Source: Salisediminibacterium halotolerans (GTDB taxonomy: Bacteria; Bacillota; Bacilli; Bacillales; Salisediminibacteriaceae). Taken from it: a DNA stretch of 64,000 bases. Of the stretch, positions 21,292-28,726 are shown piece after piece. The notes beneath the pieces were generated by a model. The model was given only the letters and a program-made list of their open reading frames with translations. It was not told the origin of the DNA and did not search any database. Position numbers and translations under genes: made by a program. Every line of letters begins with the position of its first letter. The first letter of the stretch is position 1. The stretch covers positions 186,001 through 250,000 of the forward strand of contig NZ_RKQQ01000003.1 in assembly GCF_003814815.1 (NCBI RefSeq), given 5' to 3'.

Positions 21292-21513
21292 ATGTTAAAC
21301 CCATCGATCGACTCGCTTATGGAAAAAATCAATTCAAAATACACCCTTGTGACAATCTCTGCCCGCCGAGCGAGACAGCTCCGCGACGAGCCGGAAACCG
21401 AAAATCCGAATGTTGATGCTAAATCACCGAACCTAGTCGGACAAGCGCTTGAAGAAATTGATCATCGCGAATTGACATACAAAAAAAGCTCTTTAACAGA
21501 AGAAACGTCCTAA
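21292..21513 (+). CDS. rpoZ: RNA polymerase omega subunit
   Basis: 73 aa. Small subunit that assists assembly of the beta-prime subunit. Conserved [23 protein letters not shown], then the [10 protein letters not shown] end. GGAG precedes the ATG. The last codons and the TAA lie within a terminator stem (21502-21525). That stem lacks a T-run here because a 364-bp element separates it from a second identical copy of the stem (21890-21913), which keeps the T-run. Confidence 0.96.
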   Translation: MLNPSIDSLMEKINSKYTLVTISARRARQLRDEPETENPNVDAKSPNLVGQALEEIDHRELTYKKSSLTEETS

Positions 21514-21525
21514 ACAGGGCGTTTC
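21502..21525 (+). repeat. 24-bp direct repeat, left copy (flank of inserted element)
   Basis: Begins GAAACGTCCT and ends AGGGCGTTTC with AAAC between. It is identical base for base to 21890-21913. It contains the last rpoZ codons and the TAA, and folds as a 10-bp hairpin with one T-G wobble. The flanking bases differ between copies (A/A here, T/T at the right copy), so the repeat is exactly 24 bp. Confidence 0.95.
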
Positions 21526-21554
21526 AAGGTGTAGACAAACTATTATTTTGACGT

Positions 21555-21685
21555 AAGCCATGAATCCACTACCCTCCACTTGCCCCGGGCAAGGACTCAG
21601 CTAGTATTCGGCGGCCTCAGGCCGCCGAATACGGATCTTCGTCTCTTGCTTTCCCGGAGGCGTCGGAGGAGTGGATGCATGGCTT
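21555..21685. repeat. Long imperfect inverted repeat, module 1 of the element
   Basis: AAGCCATGAATCCAC (21555-21569) is nearly complementary to GTGGATGCATGGCTT (21671-21685). At its centre is a perfect 13-bp palindrome, GTATTCGGCGGCC (21604-21616) / GGCCGCCGAATAC (21620-21632), with a 3-nt loop. Confidence 0.85.
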
Positions 21686-21717
21686 CTTTTTTATCAATAA
21701 ACTCGCTTCAAAAAAGA

Positions 21718-21840
21718 GGATGACCCAGCATCCCGGCTTTCTCCTTCGGGATAGCGAGACAGACGAGACCCTGCAGGGCATCAGCCCGAAGCGGCTCGGC
21801 GCTCGCCCGCGGAAAGAAGCCGGAGGATGCGTAGTCATCC
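21718..21840. repeat. Long imperfect inverted repeat, module 2 of the element
   Basis: GGATGACCCAGCATCC (21718-21733) pairs imperfectly with GGATGCGTAGTCATCC (21825-21840), extended by GGCTTTC and GAAAGAAGCC. The loop holds CTCCTTCGGGATAGCGAGAC and CGAAGCGGCTCGGCGCTCGC. These phrases look to me like a repeat seen in intergenic regions of other Bacillaceae; that is recollection and was not searched. Confidence 0.75.
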
Positions 21841-21889
21841 GTTCCTTTTAACAGGACATCTAACGATGGCATGATTTTGTCAACACTCT

Positions 21890-21927
21890 GAAACGTCCTA
21901 AACAGGGCGTTTCTTTCTTTTTTTGTT
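21890..21927 (+). terminator. rpoZ terminator, now displaced (right copy of the 24-bp repeat)
   Basis: GAAACGTCCT (21890-21899) pairs with AGGGCGTTTC (21904-21913), loop AAAC, followed by a T-rich run (21911-21924). This copy has the T tract and is functional in form; it now lies 377 bp beyond the rpoZ stop. Confidence 0.88.
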
Positions 21928-21952
21928 CAGATCATTCAATCTGTATTATAAT
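21923..21952 (+). promoter_or_regulatory. Promoter of coaBC
   Basis: TTGTTC (21923-21928) and TATAAT (21947-21952), 18 bp apart, immediately after the rpoZ terminator T-run. Confidence 0.65.
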
Positions 21953-21986
21953 GAACAGCAAGATCGATTAAGCTGGAGGGGTATAG

Positions 21987-23195
21987 ATGTCAGAAAAAAA
22001 ACATATATTGCTCTGTGTCACAGGCGGGATCGCTGTTTTTAAAGCGGCGGCCTTAACAAGCAAACTTACACAGGACGGCTATCAAGTGAAAGTGGTCATG
22101 ACAGAATCAGCTCGTGAATTCGTTACGCCGCTTACGTTTCAAGCGCTGTCGAGAGAGGTCGTTTATGAAAATACGTTTTATGAACCGGATCCGTCCTCGA
22201 TTGCGCATATCGATATAGCAGATTGGGCGGATTTGGTTGTCATTGCGCCTGCAACAGCAAACATCATCGGGAAGTTGGCGCACGGGCTGGCTGATGATAT
22301 GGTGTCGACGACTTTGCTTGCGTCGACAGCGCCGGTTATGATTGCTCCGGCAATGAACGTGCACATGTATGCTCATCCGGCTGTAACGAGAAACCTGACG
22401 GCGTTAAAAGAGATGGGCTGCGAATTTATCGAACCGGATGAAGGGTATTTAGCGTGCGGTTATTCCGGCAAAGGCCGTATGGCCGAACCGGAAGATCTGC
22501 ACGCGATGATCGATCATCATTTTATTCGCCGCGCCAACCCGCAATGGCACGGATTAAAAGTCCTCGTAACCGCGGGGCCGACACAAGAAAAAGTTGACCC
22601 GGTCCGGTTTGTCTCAAATCGCTCGTCCGGCAAAATGGGATTTGCAATCGCAGAAGAAGCCGCTGCCCGCGGAGCGGACGTGACGCTCATTGCCGGACCG
22701 GTCGGTCTGCCGGATCCGCACGGTGTCAAACGCGTTGATGTGACTTCAGCGGCAGAGATGTATGAACAAGTTCATCAATATTACGGCAGTCAAGACGTGG
22801 TGATCAAAGCTGCGGCCGTGTCTGATTACCGGCCGGCTAACGTTGCCGAACAGAAGGTGAAAAAATCAGATGATGGCTGGACGCTGCCGCTCGAACGCAC
22901 CGCAGATATTTTACAGTCGCTCGGGGCGGCGAAAAAGGGACAATACTTGGTAGGTTTCGCGGCTGAATCGGAACATATCGAATATTACGCGAAGAAAAAG
23001 CTCAGTGAAAAAGGATTGGATTTAATTGCAGCAAATTCGATTGTAGCAGAAGGCAGCGGCTTTGACGGGGACACGAATGCATTAATGCTTTATGACCGGG
23101 ACGGAAACGAGGTGGAGATCCGTTTGACGGCGAAACGGGCCGCAGCAAAACAGCTGCTTGACGCCGTTCAAGTGCGGATGGGGGCGGAAAAATGA
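21987..23195 (+). CDS. coaBC: Bifunctional phosphopantothenoylcysteine synthetase/decarboxylase
   Basis: 402 aa; two steps of coenzyme A synthesis. The N-terminal CoaC flavoprotein decarboxylase domain (TGGIAVFKAA, APATANIIGKLAHGLADD, PAMNVHMY, active-site Cys in GYLACGYSGKGRM) is followed by the C-terminal CoaB ligase domain from about residue 190 (VTAGPTQEKVDPVRFVSNRSSGKMG). GGAGGGG precedes the ATG. The stop overlaps the priA start (ATGA). The same gmk-rpoZ-coaBC-priA order occurs in B. subtilis. Confidence 0.97.
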   Translation: MSEKKHILLCVTGGIAVFKAAALTSKLTQDGYQVKVVMTESAREFVTPLTFQALSREVVYENTFYEPDPSSIAHIDIADWADLVVIAPATANIIGKLAHGLADDMVSTTLLASTAPVMIAPAMNVHMYAHPAVTRNLTALKEMGCEFIEPDEGYLACGYSGKGRMAEPEDLHAMIDHHFIRRANPQWHGLKVLVTAGPTQEKVDPVRFVSNRSSGKMGFAIAEEAAARGADVTLIAGPVGLPDPHGVKRVDVTSAAEMYEQVHQYYGSQDVVIKAAAVSDYRPANVAEQKVKKSDDGWTLPLERTADILQSLGAAKKGQYLVGFAAESEHIEYYAKKKLSEKGLDLIAANSIVAEGSGFDGDTNALMLYDRDGNEVEIRLTAKRAAAKQLLDAVQVRMGAEK

Positions 23196-25606
23196 TTGCC
23201 CGGACGATTGTTGATGTGCCGGCGAGCCAGACGGACCGGGTGTTTGACTATGCCGTGCCCGAAGAATTTGAACATTTGATTAAACCGGGTATCCGTGTTT
23301 ATGTCCCGTTTGGACCGAGGAAGATTCAAGGGTTTGTTTTGGAGTTGACGGATACTACCGATGTTCCGGCGGGAAAACTGCGGGAAATCAGCCGCCTCGT
23401 CGATTTGACCCCTCCGCTGACAAACGAGTTAATGATGCTTGCGGATTGGCTGAAAGACCAGACATTGTCTTATCATATTTCTGCGCTGCAAGTGATGCTT
23501 CCGGCAGCCATGCGGGCATCTTACAGAAAAAATGTTGTCATCGCTGAGGACGCAGAGTTAGCAAACTATTCTGAGGCAATTCTTCGAGTGTTTCAACAAG
23601 ATGATGGGATCAGCGATTGGGATAAATGGCAGCAAAAGGCGACCAAAGAAGAACGAAAAGAAGTAGCGGCCGGGCTTAGACGGGGAGACTTTCTAGTCAC
23701 ACCGGTTGTCAAATCAAACGAAACGGAAAAAAGGCAAACGGCGGTATACCCAAGCATCAATGCAAAGCTTGAGAACTTAACCGCGAAACAAAAGCTTGTG
23801 CTGGATTATATACATAATCTCGGCGATCATCCGGAAGATCATGCTGTTGCGCGCATACTTGAAGCGACCGGCGTCACGCGCTCAATCATTGATGCGCTCG
23901 TTAAAAAAGGCGCACTGGAGAAAAAAACCGAAGTTATCCAGCGTGACCCTTACGAAGGAAGAGAGTTTCACGATCAAAAACCGGCGGCGCTCATGCAGGA
24001 GCAGACGGAAGCGTTGCAACCGGTTGACGAAGCTGTCCGCTCCGGCCGGGCAGAGACATTTTTATTGCGCGGTGTAACCGGAAGCGGGAAAACGGAGATC
24101 TATTTACAGGCGATTGAGTCGGTCTTGCAAAAAGGCGAAGAAGCGATTGTACTCGTTCCGGAAATATCTTTGACGCCGCAGATGGTGACGCGTTTTAAGG
24201 GGCGTTTTGGTTCGCGGGTAGCCGTGTTGCACAGCGCTTTATCAAAAGGTGAAAAGTACGATGAATGGCAGCGGATACGCAACAAAGAAGTCGATGTTGC
24301 TGTCGGCGCGCGCTCTGCAGTGTTTGCTCCGTTTGAAAACCTCGGAATTATCATTATTGACGAGGAACACGAGGCGAGTTATAAACAAGAAGATGCCCCG
24401 CGATATCATGCGAGAGAAGTAGCGATACAGCGCGGCAAACACTACAGCTGTCCGGTTGTTTTAGGCAGCGCCACACCGTCGCTCGAAAGTTTTGCCAGAG
24501 CGAAAAAGGGTGTGTACCGGTTATTGACGATGGAAAAACGGGTCAACGATGTCAAAATGCCCGATGTTTCCGTCATTGATATGCGTGAAGAGTTGCGCTC
24601 GGGAAACCGCTCAATGTTTTCCGAAACGATGATCGACGCAATTCAAACGAGAATCGAAAAAAACGAACAGGCAGTCCTTTTTTTAAACCGAAGAGGTTAC
24701 TCAACGTTTATTATGTGCCGGGATTGCGGTTATGTTGCCGAATGCCCCCACTGTGATATTTCGCTGACGTATCATTCTTCACAGCGAAAGCTCCAATGTC
24801 ATTATTGCGGCTACAGTCATACCATCCCCACACTGTGTCCCGAATGCGAAAGCGAATCGATCCGGTTTTTCGGCACGGGCACACAAAAAGTGGAAGAGGC
24901 TCTGCGCGAGGTATTCCCTGATATCCGCGTGATCCGTATGGATGTAGATACAACTTCGCGGAAAGGCTCTCATGAAAAGCTGCTCGAAGCTTTCGGCAAT
25001 AAAGAAGCCGATGTGCTTCTTGGCACGCAGATGATCGCCAAAGGTCTCGATTTTCCTGATATAACGCTTGTCGGAATTCTTGCTGCCGATTCGATGCTGC
25101 ACCTGCCGGACTTTCGCGCAAGTGAACGGACGTTTCAGCTTTTAACGCAGGTGAGCGGTCGGGCCGGCCGGCACAAACGGCCGGGTGAAGTGCTCGTACA
25201 AACTTACACGCCGGAGCATTTCAGTATTCAGCATGTGAAAGAGCACGATTTTCTGTCTTTTTTTGACGATGAAATGCGCGTACGCAAAGCGGGCGGCTAT
25301 CCGCCGTATTTCTTTTTAACGCTCGTGCACGTCAGTGCTGAAGATCTTGAATATACTGTGCAAGTAACAGACCGGATCGCCCGCTTTCTGCGTGAACATT
25401 TAAGCGGCCAAACGCTTGTGTATGGCCCCGTTGCCTCGCAGATTCCGCGGATCAAAGATAGATATCGTTATCAATGCATGATAAAATATAAAGTTGAACC
25501 AAAGTTGACGGAAACACTGCAAACAATGATGAAAACATTCGAAGGTGAATTGAATCGATCCGATTTAGCGATCGTGATCGATACGAACCCGAATATGATG
25601 CTGTAA
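23192..25606 (+). CDS. priA: Primosomal replication-restart helicase PriA
   Basis: 804 aa superfamily 2 helicase that reloads the replisome at stalled forks. The N-terminal DNA-binding domain begins MIARTIVDVPASQTDRVFDY. Walker A is GVTGSGKTEIY (about residues 293-303) and the DExH box reads DEEHEASYK. Eight Cys of the zinc-binding insert are visible (CRDCGYVAECPHCDISL, CHYCGY, CPECES). Helicase motifs V/VI are at LLTQVSGRAGRH. The start overlaps coaBC by 4 bp. In B. subtilis def follows; here fmt follows directly. Confidence 0.97.
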   Translation: MIARTIVDVPASQTDRVFDYAVPEEFEHLIKPGIRVYVPFGPRKIQGFVLELTDTTDVPAGKLREISRLVDLTPPLTNELMMLADWLKDQTLSYHISALQVMLPAAMRASYRKNVVIAEDAELANYSEAILRVFQQDDGISDWDKWQQKATKEERKEVAAGLRRGDFLVTPVVKSNETEKRQTAVYPSINAKLENLTAKQKLVLDYIHNLGDHPEDHAVARILEATGVTRSIIDALVKKGALEKKTEVIQRDPYEGREFHDQKPAALMQEQTEALQPVDEAVRSGRAETFLLRGVTGSGKTEIYLQAIESVLQKGEEAIVLVPEISLTPQMVTRFKGRFGSRVAVLHSALSKGEKYDEWQRIRNKEVDVAVGARSAVFAPFENLGIIIIDEEHEASYKQEDAPRYHAREVAIQRGKHYSCPVVLGSATPSLESFARAKKGVYRLLTMEKRVNDVKMPDVSVIDMREELRSGNRSMFSETMIDAIQTRIEKNEQAVLFLNRRGYSTFIMCRDCGYVAECPHCDISLTYHSSQRKLQCHYCGYSHTIPTLCPECESESIRFFGTGTQKVEEALREVFPDIRVIRMDVDTTSRKGSHEKLLEAFGNKEADVLLGTQMIAKGLDFPDITLVGILAADSMLHLPDFRASERTFQLLTQVSGRAGRHKRPGEVLVQTYTPEHFSIQHVKEHDFLSFFDDEMRVRKAGGYPPYFFLTLVHVSAEDLEYTVQVTDRIARFLREHLSGQTLVYGPVASQIPRIKDRYRYQCMIKYKVEPKLTETLQTMMKTFEGELNRSDLAIVIDTNPNMML

Positions 25607-25623
25607 GAATGGAGAGATCAATC

Positions 25624-26568
25624 ATGAAAATCGTGTTTATGGGGACGCCGGATTTTTCTGTTCCAATATTACGGGGGTTGGTGACTGACGGCTGGCAAGT
25701 GCCGCTCGTTGTGACGCAGCCAGACCGGCCGAAAGGACGAAAGAAAACGATGACTCCGCCTCCGGTAAAAGAAGAAGCACAGCGGCTGGGGATCGACGTC
25801 TATCAGCCGGAAAAAATCGCCGATAGAGACGCGGCTGCCCGGGTGCTTGAAACAGAACCTGACATTATCGTAACAGCTGCGTTCGGGCAGATTTTACCGC
25901 GGGCCATTCTTGATGCTCCACCGCACGGCTGCATTAATGTTCATGCTTCATTGCTGCCGAAATACCGCGGAGGCGCACCGATTCACCGATCTGTGATCAA
26001 CGGTGAAAACGAAGCCGGCATTACGATCATGTATATGGTGGAAAAACTTGACGCAGGAGCGATGCTTTCGCGGCAATCGATACCGATTGAAGCGGAAGAT
26101 ACCGCAGGATCCATGCACGATAAGCTGTCTGTACTCGGAAAAGATTTATTGCTAGAGACCCTTCCGAAGCTGATCAACGGAGAAATCAACCCGGAAGAAC
26201 AGGACGAACAGCAGGCGACGTTTGCGCCGAATATCAAGAAAGAAGATGAACGGTTAAACTGGTCTAAGCCGGCAGCGGCTGTTTACAATCAAATTCGCGG
26301 CCTTTCGCCGTGGCCGGTTGCGTATACAACTGTCAACGGTGAACGAATCAAAATTTGGCAGGCGTCTTTACTGGACGCTGCTGCTGAAAAAGAACCGGGA
26401 ACCGTCACTGCAGCCGGGCCGGACGGAATTGATGTCGTTTGCGGAGACGGCCGGCAAGTTCGTTTGCTGACCCTGCAGCCTGCAGGAAAAAATCAAATGA
26501 ATGCCGAAACGTTTTTAAACGGAAAAGGAAGCACGTGGGAAATCGGTATGAAATTAGGAGAAAACTAA
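25624..26568 (+). CDS. fmt: Methionyl-tRNA formyltransferase
   Basis: 314 aa. Formylates initiator Met-tRNA with 10-formyl-THF. Motifs: KIVFMGTPDFSVPIL at the N-terminus and the catalytic region INVHASLLPKYRGGAPIHRSVINGE. The ATG at 25624 is placed by GGAGAG at 25611-25616; the in-frame ATG at 25609 lies on that site. The expected neighbour def (peptide deformylase), which removes the formyl group later, is not between priA and fmt. Stop and rsmB start are adjacent (TAA-ATG). Confidence 0.97.
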   Translation: MKIVFMGTPDFSVPILRGLVTDGWQVPLVVTQPDRPKGRKKTMTPPPVKEEAQRLGIDVYQPEKIADRDAAARVLETEPDIIVTAAFGQILPRAILDAPPHGCINVHASLLPKYRGGAPIHRSVINGENEAGITIMYMVEKLDAGAMLSRQSIPIEAEDTAGSMHDKLSVLGKDLLLETLPKLINGEINPEEQDEQQATFAPNIKKEDERLNWSKPAAAVYNQIRGLSPWPVAYTTVNGERIKIWQASLLDAAAEKEPGTVTAAGPDGIDVVCGDGRQVRLLTLQPAGKNQMNAETFLNGKGSTWEIGMKLGEN

Positions 26569-27933
26569 ATGGCACAACATTCTGCATATAATGTCCGTGA
26601 AGCGGTGCTTGACATATTGCTTCACGTGAAAAAAAACCAAGGATACAGCAACGTGTTAATCGATCGGACAGTGAAAGAAAAAAAACTTGCCAGCGTCGAT
26701 GTTCCGCTTTTAACGGAAATTGTGTACGGCACGATTCAGTATGAGAAAACGCTCGATTACTATATAAATGCTTTTTTGACTCAGCCGCCGGAAAAATTAA
26801 ACGATTGGGTACGCGCGCTTTTACGTTTATCTGTATATCAATATGTGTATCTCGACAGGGTTCCTGATCATGCGATTATTAATGAAGCGGTGAATATTGC
26901 TAAAAAGCGCGGACATAAAGGGATTTCCGGCATGGTTAACGGTATACTGCGTTCGATCATGCGCGAAGAATTACCGTCGCTCGATGCGATTGAAGATCCG
27001 TCAGAACGTCTTGCGGTTAAAACGAGCCATCCGTTTTGGCTGATTGAGCGCTGGATCGAGCAATTCGGCAAGGAAAAAGCGGCGGAAATTGCAGCGAATA
27101 ATTTAAACTACCCGATTACATCGGCAAGAGTCAACACGACAAAAACGACGCGCGAAAAATTGATTCGCGAACTGGCAGAAGAAGGGGTTGAAGCTGAAGC
27201 GAGCCCGCTAGTTGAAAATGCGGTTCGAATCCGTAACGGCGTGCTGACAAAAACAGCTGCATTTCATAACGGCTATGTTTCCTTGCAAGATGAAGGGTCG
27301 ATGTTGACAGCTTTGTTATTGAATCCTCTTCCGGGCGAACGAATTCTTGATGCGTGTGCAGCGCCGGGAGGCAAATCAGCATGTATGGCTGAAAGAATGG
27401 ACGACACCGGTGAAATTATCAGCGTTGATATTCAACAAAATAAAGTCAAACATATTACTGAACAAAAGAAGCGGCTCGGCTTGTCGATCATTACTGCTCA
27501 TGCCGGTGATGCCCGCCGCCTCTCTGATGTGTATGAACCGGAGTCATTTGACGGCATTTTAGTCGATGCGCCGTGTTCCGGATTCGGCGTTATTCAACGC
27601 AAGCCGGATATTAAATGGGCGAAGGAGAAAGAAGATATCGAGCGTTTAGCTGCGGTACAAGCGGACATTCTCGATGCTGTTTGGCCGCTGTTGAAAAAGG
27701 GCGGGCGTCTTGTTTACAGCACATGCACGATCGATCTTGAAGAAAACAGCCGGCAAGTCGAAGCCTTTCTGTCAAGACAGCGAGACGCTTTCATTTCAGG
27801 ACATGCAGAAGAACGTCTGCCCGAGCCCGTCTTGGCAACGGCCGTTCGTTACAGCGAGGGAGTTCAGCTGTTTGCGGGAGAATTCGGGACTGACGGTTTT
27901 TTCATGTCGCTTATTGAAAAAAGCAGCGGTTAA
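26569..27933 (+). CDS. rsmB: 16S rRNA (cytosine-967-C5)-methyltransferase
   Basis: 454 aa. N-terminal NusB-like RNA-binding domain (VREAVLDILLHVKKNQGYSNVLIDR), then an AdoMet methyltransferase domain with SAM loop ILDACAAPGGKSACMAERM and the active-site motifs VDAPCSGFGVIQRKPDI and YSTCTI, which hold the two catalytic Cys of m5C methyltransferases. The ATG follows the fmt stop directly, with GGAG inside the end of fmt. In B. subtilis rlmN comes next; it is absent here. Confidence 0.96.
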   Translation: MAQHSAYNVREAVLDILLHVKKNQGYSNVLIDRTVKEKKLASVDVPLLTEIVYGTIQYEKTLDYYINAFLTQPPEKLNDWVRALLRLSVYQYVYLDRVPDHAIINEAVNIAKKRGHKGISGMVNGILRSIMREELPSLDAIEDPSERLAVKTSHPFWLIERWIEQFGKEKAAEIAANNLNYPITSARVNTTKTTREKLIRELAEEGVEAEASPLVENAVRIRNGVLTKTAAFHNGYVSLQDEGSMLTALLLNPLPGERILDACAAPGGKSACMAERMDDTGEIISVDIQQNKVKHITEQKKRLGLSIITAHAGDARRLSDVYEPESFDGILVDAPCSGFGVIQRKPDIKWAKEKEDIERLAAVQADILDAVWPLLKKGGRLVYSTCTIDLEENSRQVEAFLSRQRDAFISGHAEERLPEPVLATAVRYSEGVQLFAGEFGTDGFFMSLIEKSSG

Positions 27934-27964
27934 TCATGACAGAGAAAAGAAAAGAGGGTGGATG

Positions 27965-28726
27965 ATGAAAGGTATTTTTCGATCAGATAAAGGAAGAGTT
28001 CGCGCTCATAATGAAGATAATGGTTTTTTTTCCGATACGGAAAACAGTACAGTCTTGGCAGCTGTAGCAGACGGCATGGGCGGGCATCAAGCCGGTGATG
28101 TTGCTAGCGGCATCGCGATCGAACATGTGAAAAAAGCTTGGCAAAATCGTGCTGAAGAGCTCCGGGCAAAAAATTGCGGAGAATGGCTGAAAGAAACGAT
28201 TCAGGGTGCCAACGAGGCGATTATCCGCACTTCTCTTGACCAGCCGCAATACGGCGGCATGGGAACGACATTGATCGCAGCTGCAGCCGAAGAATCGGAC
28301 GTAACGATCGCCAATGCAGGCGACTCGCGAATGTATTATTATTCTGCTTCTCAAGCTGATCTCCGCTTAGTGACGAGTGATCATTCTGTCCCGGGAGAAA
28401 TGGTGAAAAAAGGGCATATTACACAAGAAGAGGCAGAGGTGCATCCGCAAAAAAATATTCTTACGAATGCGCTCGGCACCGATTGGCAGATTAATGTTGA
28501 TCTCGAACAGATGATTTGGGACGCAGGCGATATTATCTTGCTCTGCTCTGACGGTTTAAGTGATAAACTCGGCCTTGAAGATATACAAAAGCTATTGGCC
28601 GAAGAAACGCCGATTGAAAAAAAAGCTGACGAAATGGTTAAGCTGGCAAACGCCCGCGGCGGCGAAGATAATATCACCGTTTTGATGTTGGAAAATCGCC
28701 CGAAGGGTGGGGCCGGGAATGATTGA
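27965..28726 (+). CDS. prpC: PP2C-type Ser/Thr protein phosphatase PrpC
   Basis: 253 aa metal-dependent phosphatase that reverses PrkC phosphorylation. Metal-binding and core motifs: RAHNEDNGFF, VADGMGGHQAGDVAS, GDSRMYY, TSDHS, CSDGLSDK and GGEDNITVL. Starts at 27962 and 27965 are both ATG; GAGGGTG at 27954-27960 fits the second slightly better. The long in-frame extension from 27710 lies inside rsmB. It overlaps prkC by 8 bp, the usual coupled phosphatase-kinase pair. Confidence 0.96.
   Translation: MKGIFRSDKGRVRAHNEDNGFFSDTENSTVLAAVADGMGGHQAGDVASGIAIEHVKKAWQNRAEELRAKNCGEWLKETIQGANEAIIRTSLDQPQYGGMGTTLIAAAAEESDVTIANAGDSRMYYYSASQADLRLVTSDHSVPGEMVKKGHITQEEAEVHPQKNILTNALGTDWQINVDLEQMIWDAGDIILLCSDGLSDKLGLEDIQKLLAEETPIEKKADEMVKLANARGGEDNITVLMLENRPKGGAGND

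Larger units (their letters stand above)
21526..21889. mobile_element. MITE-like non-coding element inserted in the rpoZ terminator
   Basis: 364 bp lying exactly between two identical 24-bp copies of the rpoZ terminator stem, as expected for a target-site duplication. The ends are near-inverted: GTGTAGACAAA (21529-21539) against the complement of TTTGTCAACAC (21876-21886), 10 of 11 matching, each 3 bp from the direct repeat. Inside are two long imperfect hairpins (21555-21685 and 21718-21840). No plausible protein is encoded; a 73-codon minus-strand frame across it is an artefact of the palindromes. Its family is unidentified. Also the annotation for most of the 473-bp rpoZ–coaBC gap. Confidence 0.75.

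Noticed and set aside
21617-21838. 73-codon minus-strand open frame across the inserted element
   Set aside because: It is composed of the palindromic hairpin arms, has no protein-like pattern and no ribosome-binding site.
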